A stretch of DNA of 33,479 nt, from the NCBI GenBank assembly GCA_964538565.1, contig CAZIGW010000167.1, positions 1 to 33,479 of the forward strand, given 5' to 3'. Positions 7,611 through 15,385 of the stretch are shown here, one piece after another. Made by a program: the position numbers and the translations under genes. Source of the stretch: CAYVBN01 sp964538565. GTDB taxonomy: Bacteria; Pseudomonadota; Alphaproteobacteria; Rhizobiales; Xanthobacteraceae. The notes under the pieces were generated by a model. It was not told the origin of the DNA, ran no database searches, and was given only the letters and a program-made list of their open reading frames with translations. Every line of letters starts with the position of its first letter. Positions within the stretch are counted from its first letter, which is position 1.

Positions 7611-7645
7611 TACGGCCCGCGGTCGGGACAGGAAGGAGGCGACTG

Positions 7646-7804
7646 ATGTCGCTTGGGACCATTCTTCTCATTGTTTTGATCATCGTCCTGATCGGAGCGC
7701 TTCCGTCATGGCCGTACAGTTCCGGCTGGGGCTATTATCCCTCCGGCGGCGCCGGTCTCATCGTCCTGATTCTCATCATTTTGCTTCTCATGGGCAGGAT
7801 CTAG
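7646..7804 (+). CDS. DUF3309 family small membrane protein
   Basis: This 52-residue protein begins MSLGTILLIVLIIVLIGALP, continues WPYSSGWGYYPSGG and ends in a second hydrophobic segment LIVLILIILLLMGRI. Two short transmembrane helices around a WPYS...GWGYxPSGG loop is the DUF3309 pattern. A strong ribosome-binding site (GGAAGGAGGCGACTG) precedes the ATG. A candidate EcfG promoter sits just upstream. Family members are often found among stress-induced envelope genes, but their molecular role is unknown. Confidence 0.9.
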   Translation: MSLGTILLIVLIIVLIGALPSWPYSSGWGYYPSGGAGLIVLILIILLLMGRI

Positions 7805-8123
7805 CCGCCGTCCGGCCGGACATTGGCAGCGCATCTCCAATCGAGGAACGCCTATGCCCGCCCCCGGCGCTCTACCGCCGAGGCATGCAGAGCGGGCCGG
7901 CGTTCCGTGCGGACAGGGCGGACGGACACTTTGTCACTGCGAAGAGTCCCGAAACAAGTCTACCGCGGGCGCATTGAGGCCATCTTGCCGGATGAACGCC
8001 GCGCGCGCGCGTTTCGGGTCCGACCGGCCGCATTTTCGGTTCCGAAGCCACCTTCGCGGCCGCGCGAGGCCGGGCGGAGCGGTTCGTCGCGGTGAAATAG
8101 AACCATCGGAGCAGTTCCATCCG
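7805..8123. other. Intergenic region without a supported gene
   Basis: About 320 bp between the DUF3309 stop and the candidate promoter of the DUF883-like gene. The open frames are arginine/alanine-rich with no recognisable domain. I see no hairpin followed by a T-run that would mark a clear terminator for the DUF3309 transcript. Confidence 0.5.
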
Positions 8124-8149
8124 GGAAACTCTGGACGGCGATGCGCGTT
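8124..8149 (+). promoter_or_regulatory. EcfG-type promoter candidate for the DUF883-like gene
   Basis: GGAAA at 8124-8128 and CGTT at 8146-8149 with a 17-bp spacer match the EcfG pattern GGAAC-N17-CGTT with one mismatch. The implied transcript start near 8156 lies downstream of the ATG at 8141, which supports the ATG at 8186 as the true start. Confidence 0.4.
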
Positions 8150-8185
8150 ATGCCTGTCGGGCAAAGGGGCAGTTTGGAGCGAGCG

Positions 8186-8533
8186 ATGGGATCCGCGCGG
8201 AAAACCAAGGCGACGATCGAGGACATTCAGCAGAATCTGGACGCGCTCCGGGACGATCTCGGCACCCTCGCCGGACAGGTATCTGAACTCCTGACCGATA
8301 AGAGCGACGACGTCATCGACGATGTGAGCAAGCGCATCAGCCGGATCCGGGAAAACATCAATGGCGCAATGTCCGAAGTCGGCACGCGCGGGCGTGCCGC
8401 CGCGCAGGACATGAAGGAGAACCTGGACGGTCTCACCGACTCGCTCGAGGGATCGATCCGCGAGCATCCTTTCACGATGCTCGCGCTCGCATTGGGACTG
8501 GGAGTTGTCGTCGGGACGACCTTGCGGCGCTAG
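8186..8533 (+). CDS. DUF883 / ElaB-YqjD-type ribosome-associated membrane protein
   Basis: This 115-residue protein has a long helical, heptad-rich region (about residues 8-90, TIEDIQQNLDALRDDLGTLAGQV...), then the family hallmark: a short REHPF turn and a C-terminal membrane anchor with Gly-rich spacing (LALALGLGVVVGTTLRR). E. coli relatives YqjD/ElaB are tail-anchored and bind ribosomes in stationary phase; that role is known for the family but not shown here. ATG 8186 has GGAG at a good distance and lies downstream of the promoter candidate, so it is preferred over 8141. The holin-like gene follows 31 bp later. Confidence 0.85.
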   Translation: MGSARKTKATIEDIQQNLDALRDDLGTLAGQVSELLTDKSDDVIDDVSKRISRIRENINGAMSEVGTRGRAAAQDMKENLDGLTDSLEGSIREHPFTMLALALGLGVVVGTTLRR

Positions 8534-8564
8534 AAGCCTCCGGTCGGCCAACAGCGAGGCCAGC

Positions 8565-8990
8565 GTGTTCGCGCATCTGATCGGTGAGGCGAGGAGGCTG
8601 AGCGAGGACGTCCTGAAGTTGCTTGGATGGGGATTCGCGATTCTCCTGGCCGGGATGATCGCGCTGTTCTTCTTTACCTTTGCGGCGTTCGTTTCGGCCC
8701 AGGACGCCTACGGCACCGTGGCGGCGGCCTTGATTCTCGGCTTGTTCTTTCTCGCGGTGACCGTGGCGATCCTCGTCACCATTCTGATCATGCGGCGCCG
8801 GGCGGCGCGACAGCTGGCAAAGCGGGATCAGCAGTGGTGGAGCGATCCCGCCGTGATCGCGACCGGCGTCGAACTCGTGCGGATCATCGGCGTGCGCCGG
8901 ATCGTTCCGGCCGTCGCGCTCGGAGCCGTCATCCTGGGCGCCGTCCAGGCGGGACTGTCCCCGCGGGCGAAAGACGACGAGCGGAAATGA
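8565..8990 (+). CDS. Holin-superfamily-like membrane protein (PF07332-type) following the DUF883 gene
   Basis: This 141-residue protein is read from a GTG start (VFAHLIGEARRLSEDVLKLLGWG...) after GCGAGGC. It has an amphipathic N-terminal helix, then two strong transmembrane helices (roughly LGWGFAILLAGMIALFFFTF and AAALILGLFFLAVTVAILVT), an RRRAARQLAKR basic turn and a third weaker hydrophobic segment near IVPAVALGAVILGAV. Pairing a DUF883 protein with such a holin-like protein is a common bacterial envelope-stress arrangement. No phage genes are nearby, so a lysis role is unlikely. The longer frame from 8505 would overlap DUF883 and is not preferred. Confidence 0.75.
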   Translation: MFAHLIGEARRLSEDVLKLLGWGFAILLAGMIALFFFTFAAFVSAQDAYGTVAAALILGLFFLAVTVAILVTILIMRRRAARQLAKRDQQWWSDPAVIATGVELVRIIGVRRIVPAVALGAVILGAVQAGLSPRAKDDERK

Positions 8991-9121
8991 TGCGCGGAGC
9001 CGGAAGGAGATCGAAGCCTTCTTCGCCACACCCGCCATCGGCCGCCGCGCAACGGGGGCGACATCGCGTGCGCTGGACGCGCGGCGGCCGCACGCCCGGA
9101 GCGTCGCCGCCGCGCCATTGA

Positions 9122-10081
9122 TCACTCGGTCTGGATGCCGGACTTGCGGACAATCGCCTCGTTCGTCGCGGTATCGCGCTTGATCCGCTCCTTGAACGCC
9201 TCGAGCGGTTCGTTGCCCGGGATCGCGCCGAAAGTCTCGAATTTCTTGGCAACGTCCGGATCCGCCAGCACGGCCTGGAAGTCGGCGTTGAGCTTGCGCA
9301 CGATGTCCGCCGGCACACCCTTCTGCACGAACAGTCCGGTCCAGACCGTGTAGTCGAAGTTCTTGACCCCCTTTTCCGCCAGCGTCGGCCAGTCGGGCTC
9401 CGAAGCGATGCGCTTCGACGTGGCGAGGCCGATCACCTGGACGGTTCCGGACTTGATCAGCGGCGCGACCCCCGCGATGGCATTGAAGCCGATCGGAACC
9501 TGGTTGCTGGCGACCGCGACCCCGGCCGGTCCGCCGCCCCGGTAGGGGACGTGCTGAAGCTTGATCCCGGTGATGTCCTCGAACACGATCGCGGCAAGAT
9601 GCGGCGCCGTGCCGATACCGGGCGACGAGTAGGGAATCTGGCCGGGCTTGGCCTTGGCGGCGGCGATCAGGTCGGGAACGGTCTTGTACGGGCCGTTCGC
9701 CGCGGCGACCAGAACGAGCGGGTTGATCGACACCAGGATGACCGGCACGAAATCGTTGTCGAAGTATTTCTGCGCGTTCTTCTGGATGAACGGCGTGGTG
9801 GTCACCTCCGGGCTGGTGGCCATCAGCAGCGTGTAGCCGTCGGGCTCGGCGCGAGCCGCGATGCCGTCGGCGATCATTCCGCTGGCGCCGGAACGGTTCT
9901 CGACGATGACCTGTTGGCCCCATTTCTCGCTGAGCTTCTGTCCGACGATGCGTGCGGCGACGTCGCCGATGCCGCCCGGAGCCCACCCGACCATGATCCG
10001 GACCGGCTTGGTCGGGTAGTCGAGGCCATAGGCCGAAGAAACGATACAGATGGACGCGACAATCGCCCAAAGCAGTCGCAT
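9122..10081 (-). CDS. Bug-family (TctC-type) tripartite tricarboxylate transporter binding protein
   Basis: This 319-residue periplasmic protein has the signal peptide MRLLWAIVASICIVSSAYG followed by the Bug signature YPTKPVRIMVGWAPGGIGDVAARIVGQKL. Further family marks are VIVENRSGASGMIA, DGYTLLMATSPEVTTTPF and NFDYTVWTGLFVQKGVPADIVRKLNADF. The ATG at 10081 has a strong GGAGGGAAGG site; an upstream extension in the same frame lacks a signal peptide. No TctA/TctB membrane genes are present in the window, so it is an orphan binding protein. It lies 214 bp downstream of the UbiD decarboxylase on the same strand, suggesting capture of the carboxylic acid that UbiD or its partners process. Confidence 0.92.
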   Translation of the reverse strand: MRLLWAIVASICIVSSAYGLDYPTKPVRIMVGWAPGGIGDVAARIVGQKLSEKWGQQVIVENRSGASGMIADGIAARAEPDGYTLLMATSPEVTTTPFIQKNAQKYFDNDFVPVILVSINPLVLVAAANGPYKTVPDLIAAAKAKPGQIPYSSPGIGTAPHLAAIVFEDITGIKLQHVPYRGGGPAGVAVASNQVPIGFNAIAGVAPLIKSGTVQVIGLATSKRIASEPDWPTLAEKGVKNFDYTVWTGLFVQKGVPADIVRKLNADFQAVLADPDVAKKFETFGAIPGNEPLEAFKERIKRDTATNEAIVRKSGIQTE

Positions 10082-10295
10082 GATGCCTTCCCTCCGTCGC
10101 TTGCTTGCTCGCGCGGCGTACCCGCGTCTCTCATTTTTGACGTTGCGCCCGTTCCGGGACGCAGCCTGACCCGCGATTTCGATCAGCAGACGTGCATCAA
10201 ATCTGATCGCGTTCCTGTCGTCGACCTCCATTCGGAAGAACGGGACTGAGGCGCGGCGTCACACCCGGCGGTCTGGTGAATCCGGCTCCCGTGCC

Positions 10296-11921
10296 TCAAA
10301 GATCGAGATATGGATCGTTCATGCGTTTGTCCTTGCGCCGCTTCTGGACCAGTTCCTCGCCGGTCTTCCAGTATTCGCTGCGCACGGCCCGGTCGGCTTC
10401 GACCTGGAATTCCTGCGGCCATTGACCGAGCGCGTACCCATACCAGGGCATTTCCGGTTTGAGCGGCGGAAGTCCCAGTTCCTCCCAGATCGCCTTGGCG
10501 TTTTCCATGAAAGGCCGCGCCGGAAGCGAGATCGGCGGGTACGGACGCTTGAGCATCGCGTTGATCAACATGGCCGAGTCGTTGGCCTCGTAGTGGTTGT
10601 CCTCGGCGCCGGCGCGCGGGCCGTGGCCCATGTCCTTGTGGTCGAGGATCCGCAGATCCTGGTGCGGACGCATGCGATAGGCCATCGCCCAGAAAACCAT
10701 GTCGAGGTTCTCGGGCTCGATATCCTCGTTGACCGCGATGATCATCTTGCCGACGGCGGATGAAAACGCGGAAGCGCCATAGAGCGCGCGCCAGATTTCG
10801 GCTTCGAGCGTATCGGAACGAAGCTGGATCACGATCAGCTTGCGCAGATTTGTCAACGGCTCGTGCATGAACACGCGCGTGACGCCGCTGATGTTCAGAT
10901 GATGGCGCAGGTGATGCAGGAAGGCCGGCTCGTAGGCGACCCGCTTGATCAGGCTCGACTCGCTCGGCGTCACCTGGCTGATGATCGAGACGAGCACCGC
11001 GTTCTTGCGGCGGGTGATCGCGGTCACGTCCATGAAGGCGTTGTATTCCTTCAGGTTCATGTAGCCGTGCGACTCCCCGAAGCTGCCCTCCGGCTCCAGC
11101 CACTCGGTGTCGATATAGCCTTCGATCACAATCTCGGATTCGGCCGGCACGATCATGTCGACGGTCTTGGCCTTGCAGACGCGGATCGGAGCCTTCACCA
11201 GTCCGCCGGCGACCGCGAGCTCGTCGAGATGCTTAGGCAGCTTGTGGACCGACGCAAACGTGATGGCGGGCGGTGCGCCGAGCACCAGGACGGCCGGCAT
11301 CCTTTCGCCGCGCGCCTTGTACTTCAGCCAGTGCTCGTAGATCCCCTGGTTGAGCTCCACCTCGGGGTTCATGCCGACGCGGGTCGGGCTTTTGACCATC
11401 GCGCGGTAGTTGCCGATGTTCTGCAGCCCGGTGTCGGGGTCCTTGGTGATGAACATCGAGCAGGAGGCGTAGGGGGCGTTGTCGAATCCGGGCGTCGAGA
11501 TCGGAATCGGCAGGGCGTCCACGCCCTTTCCGGGCTCATTGAGCGCCGCACCCGAAATGACGATTTCCTGACACGCCGCATTGTCGACCAGCACCGGGGC
11601 GATCTGGTGCTGCTCGGCGCGATCCCAGTTTTCCTTGATCTTCTCGACCTCGCAGCCGATCCCGATGCTGTAGATCTCGCGATTGGAGGCGAGGATGCCG
11701 ACCGCCACCGGGATGTCGTAGCGGCGTCCGGTGCTGTCGGTGACATTCTCGAACAGGAACGCCTTGCGCTGCGCTTCCGCAATCCCGCCCCGGAACTGCC
11801 AGCGCACCAGCGGATGCATCTCGGTGTCCTTGTTGATCGGGCGTTTCACCCGGACCAGGAGACCTCTCTTCTCGAGCGCCGCGATGTGCGCGTGCAAGTC
11901 TGGATATCCGGGATTGTCCAT
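10296..11921 (-). CDS. UbiD-family (de)carboxylase, prenylated-FMN dependent
   Basis: This 541-residue protein contains the UbiD catalytic triad as far as can be seen: R173 (NIGNYRAM), E278 and E283 (EGSFGE). It also has the upstream block VPAESEIVIEGYID and a C-terminal domain with KDMGHGPRAGAEDNH. UbiD enzymes reversibly decarboxylate aromatic or alpha,beta-unsaturated acids with prenyl-FMN made by UbiX. No ubiX gene is in the window, so the cofactor would come from elsewhere in the genome. The ATG at 11921 (MDNPGYPDLHAHIAAL) follows a GGGGGA site and is preferred over 11960. Neighbours (MFS transporter, Bug protein) suggest a dissimilatory role rather than ubiquinone synthesis. Confidence 0.92.
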   Translation of the reverse strand: MDNPGYPDLHAHIAALEKRGLLVRVKRPINKDTEMHPLVRWQFRGGIAEAQRKAFLFENVTDSTGRRYDIPVAVGILASNREIYSIGIGCEVEKIKENWDRAEQHQIAPVLVDNAACQEIVISGAALNEPGKGVDALPIPISTPGFDNAPYASCSMFITKDPDTGLQNIGNYRAMVKSPTRVGMNPEVELNQGIYEHWLKYKARGERMPAVLVLGAPPAITFASVHKLPKHLDELAVAGGLVKAPIRVCKAKTVDMIVPAESEIVIEGYIDTEWLEPEGSFGESHGYMNLKEYNAFMDVTAITRRKNAVLVSIISQVTPSESSLIKRVAYEPAFLHHLRHHLNISGVTRVFMHEPLTNLRKLIVIQLRSDTLEAEIWRALYGASAFSSAVGKMIIAVNEDIEPENLDMVFWAMAYRMRPHQDLRILDHKDMGHGPRAGAEDNHYEANDSAMLINAMLKRPYPPISLPARPFMENAKAIWEELGLPPLKPEMPWYGYALGQWPQEFQVEADRAVRSEYWKTGEELVQKRRKDKRMNDPYLDL

Positions 11922-11984
11922 CAAATTGTCCCCCGCTGGAGCGAGTTGTCCGATCGGCACCCGAGAATGCTAGCATGTGGTTTC

Positions 11985-12065
11985 GCGGAAAAAAAGCATT
12001 CATGTATCATAATTATCTTATTGAACTTTCGGGCTGCGGCGGCCAGGCCGCCGCGTCCGCCGCGT
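11985..12065. other. AT-rich patch and 9-bp tandem repeat upstream of the UbiD gene
   Basis: Positions about 11985-12030 are strikingly AT-rich for this window and lie upstream of the UbiD start, a plausible promoter zone, though no clean -35/-10 pair is evident. Next to it CCGCCGCGT is repeated perfectly in tandem at 12048-12056 and 12057-12065. Confidence 0.5.
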
Positions 12066-12172
12066 CGAAATCGTCCAGTTTTCCCCGCTCATCCGGTGCG
12101 CGGAATGGGTTGCCGGGTTGGCCGCGGGCAAACCGCGGCGACATCGCTGCGCGTCGTGTGGGGGCAGGTCCG

Positions 12173-12466
12173 TTATCGCGCCGGCCGGCCGTCGATGCGC
12201 CGGACATAATCAAACGCGCGCTTGAGGAACACCGCGCCGGGATCCTGCTCCCTGGCCATGAGACCGAGCAGCGTGACCCACTCCTCGTCGGGCGCCTCCT
12301 CGGCGTAGCGGCGGGTGGCGAGCGCCATGTAGGCGCCGATGCTCACTCCGCTCGCCCCGGCCTGCTGGCGGAGTTCGGCGAGCATCGCAAGGTCGCCGAT
12401 CGCAAGCGCCGTCGCTTCGGCAACGGCCTCGTCCTCGAAACGGGCAATCAGGTCCGCGAGCAGCAT
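12173..12466 (-). CDS. Hypothetical protein, 97 aa, between MFS and UbiD genes
   Basis: This 97-residue, acidic, helix-rich soluble protein reads MLLADLIARFEDEAVAEATALAIGD... and contains an YAEEAPDEEWVTLLGLM segment. I recognise no family. The amino-acid make-up (balanced hydrophobic/acidic, few Arg/Pro runs) looks coding, unlike the shadow frames around it. It lies 99 bp after the MFS gene and 251 bp before UbiD on the same strand, so it may be co-transcribed. No strong ribosome-binding site is seen before the ATG at 12466. Confidence 0.6.
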   Translation of the reverse strand: MLLADLIARFEDEAVAEATALAIGDLAMLAELRQQAGASGVSIGAYMALATRRYAEEAPDEEWVTLLGLMAREQDPGAVFLKRAFDYVRRIDGRPAR

Positions 12467-12565
12467 TGAACGCTCAACTCTGTGCGAGCAGGCATCGGAT
12501 CGTGGCCGCGCCCGACCGCGTTGGCCGCAGGCGCCGCCCGCGTGGAGCCCGGCGGCCCGACGCGA

Positions 12566-13894
12566 CTACGCCGGTCGGCTGGTGCTCCTGTCCAGATACC
12601 AGAAGTAGACCGAGATGCCGACCGCCACTGCCGCCAGAATCACATACGCAAAGAAGCCGCCCGCATAGCCCGGCGTTCCCAGCGCGTCGACCACCGCCCC
12701 GAGGAACGGGGGGAGAATGAAGCCGCCGAGCGCCCCGAGGCCGCCGACCAGCCCGGAGGCTCCGCCGACCGCCTCGGGCACATACTTGGGCACCATCTTG
12801 AACACCGCCGCGTTGCCTACCCCCATGCCGAGCGCGATCAGCAGTTCGCCCGCGAGGTCGACATTGAATTCGCGCAGGAACGTGAGGACGAGTGCACCGG
12901 CGAGCACGCCGGCGAACGACAGGACCGCCGCGCGCTCTCCGCCGATGCGCTCGGAAAGAACGCCGCCGAACACGCGGACAACCGCGGCCAGCAGCGAAAA
13001 TCCCAGCCCGCCGAGCATCGCGGCGGACTTCGTGTCCATCTGGTGAAAATTGGTCCAGTAGAGCGGAAACCACGCCGTCAGCGCGAGGAAGCCGCCGAAG
13101 GAAACGAAGTAGAGCGCCATCAGTCCCCAGGTGCGCGGTTCTTCGGCCGCGGAAATGACCGCCTGCCAGACGTGCTCGTTCGGAAACAGTTCCTGGCCTT
13201 TCTCACGCGCGACCCTCCGGCTCGTCGCAGCGTCGACTCCCTGGTGCCGGAGCTGGAAATAGTAGGCGTCGGGGGCCAGCCAGGCATACACGGCCGTGCC
13301 CAGGATGAGGAACGTGAACCAGGCGAAATACGAACCGACGAGGCCCCAGGCGGCGATCGCATAGGGCAGGATCAAGGTGAAGATGCCCGGGGCGAGATTG
13401 CCGATGCCCCCATAGGCGCCGAGCACCGTCCCCTGGCGCGACTGCGGAAACCAGTAGGCGACCTGCGGGGCGCCGACGGAAAACGACGCGACGCCGCATC
13501 CGCTGAGGAAGCCGAAGATGATGATGATCGGATAGGCGGCGACCGTGAGATCCTTCACGGTCAGGAGGATGAAGACCAGCCCCCACATGCCGACCAGGGA
13601 CATTCCGAACAGCGTCAGCATCGGCAGGCGTCCGCCGACGCGATCGACCCATGCGCCGAACGGGATGCGCAACAGCGAGCCGGTCAGCTGCGGAGCGGCG
13701 ACGAGCAGGCCGAGCGCGAGCCCGCCGAGGTGCATCTGCTCCTGGAAATATTTGGCGGCAGGGCCGTAGAGCGCAACCGCTGCGAACCCGACGAAGAACC
13801 CCCATGTGCCCATCGTGAGGCCGAGGGTGGGGGTGCCGGAGAATCGGTATCGCTCGAGCGTTTCGGTTCGTGCAGGACTGGCGGCGCTGCTCAT
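12566..13894 (-). CDS. MFS transporter, NNP (NarK nitrate/nitrite porter)-like
   Basis: This 442-residue protein has about 12 hydrophobic segments. It carries MFS motif A-like GAWVDRVGGR after helix 2 and Gly-rich segments typical of NarK-type porters (GIGNLAPGIFTLILPYA and GLVGGLGALGGFILPPFLG). Family members exchange nitrate and nitrite, but many NNP relatives near catabolic genes move organic anions. The ATG at 13894 has an AGGAGCAGCAGG leader. No nitrate reductase gene is in the window, so transport of the acid handled by UbiD is an alternative. It is the first gene of the minus-strand series MFS, 97-aa protein, UbiD, Bug. Confidence 0.85.
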   Translation of the reverse strand: MSSAASPARTETLERYRFSGTPTLGLTMGTWGFFVGFAAVALYGPAAKYFQEQMHLGGLALGLLVAAPQLTGSLLRIPFGAWVDRVGGRLPMLTLFGMSLVGMWGLVFILLTVKDLTVAAYPIIIIFGFLSGCGVASFSVGAPQVAYWFPQSRQGTVLGAYGGIGNLAPGIFTLILPYAIAAWGLVGSYFAWFTFLILGTAVYAWLAPDAYYFQLRHQGVDAATSRRVAREKGQELFPNEHVWQAVISAAEEPRTWGLMALYFVSFGGFLALTAWFPLYWTNFHQMDTKSAAMLGGLGFSLLAAVVRVFGGVLSERIGGERAAVLSFAGVLAGALVLTFLREFNVDLAGELLIALGMGVGNAAVFKMVPKYVPEAVGGASGLVGGLGALGGFILPPFLGAVVDALGTPGYAGGFFAYVILAAVAVGISVYFWYLDRSTSRPA

Positions 13895-14467
13895 GGCCTG
13901 CTGCTCCTGTTGGGTTGGACTAGCCAGAGAACCAATACGCGGTGTTCCACGCTTTGAGGTCGATCAATCCTGCCACGAGCTCGCACGCGTTGCTGTCGGT
14001 TCGTTCGCTTTCGTTGGCAAATCGTTCATACCGGGCCAGAGGCGCGCGCCGTCCGCGAGCCGCGGCGTCGTGGTCGCCTGGTCCGGGCCTGTCCTCGACG
14101 CCCGGAGGAGGGTTGCATCATCCTCCGGCCGCGACGGATCGGTCGCGGTTCCGGCGCCGAGCTCGAAACCGCCAAAGGTCGTGAGATCGGGGCGATTCTC
14201 AGCCGCCGATGCACGGTCGAGGCGACTTGACGATGGGAATACCGTCGTCGGACCCGACGGGAAGACCAGCCGGGTGGCGCCGTCGGCGGGTTGGTCCCTG
14301 CTGAAACTGTCCCGAGCCGGGCCAGCGGTGTGGCACTCCCACGCGCTGGTGGACGATCGGTTCCCGCCGCGAGGCGCGCACTTCGCCGCACGTTTTCCCG
14401 ACGGATCGGTCTTCACAGACGCGAGGATCGAGGTAAAGCTTGCCCCTCAGGTCAGCTGAGGGTGGGG
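13895..14467. other. 573-bp gap without a supported gene; contains adjacent GC-rich hairpins
   Basis: Both long open frames here (plus 13806-14459, minus 13964-14416) are low-complexity Ser/Arg/Pro-rich and resemble no family; one overlaps the MFS gene. Perfect stem candidates occur back to back: 14102-14109 with 14121-14128 (CCGGAGGA/TCCTCCGG) and 14129-14135 with 14142-14148 (CCGCGAC/GTCGCGG). A third is 14242-14247 with 14255-14260 (CCGTCG/CGACGG). The gap separates divergent genes, so it should contain promoters for both sides. Confidence 0.5.
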
Positions 14468-14845
14468 ATGGCCGATCAGCCCATTCCCGACGACGTTCGG
14501 GATTTCATACTCAGACACATCGATTCCGTGGCACAACTCGAGGCGCTTCTACTGCTGCGCAGGACGCCCGGGGAAAACTGGACCGTGACCACGACCGCGC
14601 AACGCCTCTACACGGGCGAGGAAGAGGTTGCGGAAGTGCTGGCGCGCCTGACGGAGGGCGGCTTGCTGAGCTGCGCCGAGGGCGTGTTCCGCTACGATTG
14701 CCAGTCATCTGAACTGCGAGAGGTCGTGGACCGTCTCGCGGACGCCTACGCGCGGCACCTCATTCCGGTGACCAACATGATCCATTCCAAGCCGCGCCGC
14801 ACCCGCGAATTTGCCGATGCCTTCAAGTTCAGAAAGGATCAGTGA
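14468..14845 (+). CDS. Winged-helix-like small protein preceding DUF5985 genes
   Basis: This 125-residue protein (MADQPIPDDVRDFILRHIDS...) has a helix-turn-helix/wing-like layout at about residues 8-80: VAQLEALLLLRRTPGENWTVTTTAQRLY, then EEEVAEVLARLTEGGLLSCAEGVFRY. This resembles the DNA-binding part of MarR/ROK-type regulators, although such folds are also used for protein contacts. The ATG at 14468 follows GAGGGTGGGG and is preferred over the upstream in-frame 14291. The stop directly abuts the ATG of the next gene (0 bp), so it is operonic with two membrane proteins. The target is unknown. Confidence 0.75.
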   Translation: MADQPIPDDVRDFILRHIDSVAQLEALLLLRRTPGENWTVTTTAQRLYTGEEEVAEVLARLTEGGLLSCAEGVFRYDCQSSELREVVDRLADAYARHLIPVTNMIHSKPRRTREFADAFKFRKDQ

Positions 14846-15103
14846 ATGGCAGCCGTCATCTACACGCTTTGCGCGCTGACTGCTCTGATCTGCACTTATT
14901 TGCTGCTGCAGGCTTACCGACGGAGACGTTACCGGCTGCTACTCTGGAGCGGCTTGTGTTTTGCCGGACTGACCGCGAACAATCTCCTTCTCGTCGTCGA
15001 CAAGATTGCTCTTCCGCTCGTGGACCTGTCGGCGTGGCGTACGGCACTCGCATTGATGGCAATGTCGATTCTGCTTTTTGGATTGGTCTGGGACACCGAA
15101 TGA
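14846..15103 (+). CDS. DUF5985-type small membrane protein (first of two)
   Basis: This 85-residue protein has three hydrophobic stretches: residues about 3-22 (AVIYTLCALTALICTYLLLQ), 31-53 and 63-81. The basic turn YRRRRYR after helix 1 places that loop in the cytoplasm. I recall this pattern (LLLxAYRRxRxRLLLWSGLCF...NN) as the DUF5985 family. It starts immediately at the previous stop and overlaps the next gene by 4 bp (ATGA), so the three genes are tightly coupled. No molecular role is known. Confidence 0.78.
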   Translation: MAAVIYTLCALTALICTYLLLQAYRRRRYRLLLWSGLCFAGLTANNLLLVVDKIALPLVDLSAWRTALALMAMSILLFGLVWDTE

Positions 15104-15378
15104 GCCACACGATCACCCAGGTCCTGATGGGCGCCGTGGCCATGGCATCGTTCGTGGCGACGCTCTTCTTCCTGCGATTCTGGCGCCAGACGCGAGACGG
15201 GTTCTTTCTGCTGTTCGCCGTCGCCTTCGCACTCGACTCGGCGACACGCTTCGCGCTCGGCATGAGCCGGGTCTCGAACGAGACCGAGCCGTTGTTCTAT
15301 CTGCTGCGGCTGGTCACATTCGTCCTGATCATCGTCGCTATCGCCTGCAAGAACTGGCCGGGAAAGCGCGACAAGTGA
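15100..15378 (+). CDS. DUF5985-type small membrane protein (second of two)
   Basis: This 92-residue protein (MSHTITQVLMGAVAMASFVATLFFL...) has three hydrophobic helices and the motif RFWRQTRDGFFLLFAVAFALDS, related in layout to the preceding 85-aa protein. Its ATG overlaps the upstream stop (ATGA). An upstream in-frame start at 14842 is rejected because it would overlap the first DUF5985 gene entirely. The pair probably forms a small hetero-oligomeric membrane complex; this is inference from coupling only. It ends 7 bp before the convergent metallo-hydrolase gene. Confidence 0.8.
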   Translation: MSHTITQVLMGAVAMASFVATLFFLRFWRQTRDGFFLLFAVAFALDSATRFALGMSRVSNETEPLFYLLRLVTFVLIIVAIACKNWPGKRDK

Positions 15379-15385
15379 TCATGCG

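Noticed and set aside
8141..8185. Longer start (ATG 8141) for the DUF883-like gene
   Set aside because: Weak ribosome-binding site, and the EcfG-like promoter would start transcription downstream of it.
8472..10070. 532-aa minus-strand frame through the Bug gene and the holin-like gene
   Set aside because: Out of frame with the Bug protein, which has a signal peptide and all family motifs in another frame.
12482..13957. 491-aa plus-strand frame opposite the MFS transporter
   Set aside because: Highly charged Arg/Glu/Asp shadow; the minus strand gives a 12-helix transporter.
13806..14459. 217-aa plus and 150-aa minus frames (13964-14416) in the gap before the winged-helix gene
   Set aside because: Ser/Arg/Pro-rich, no domain, one overlaps the MFS start; neither has a convincing ribosome-binding site.
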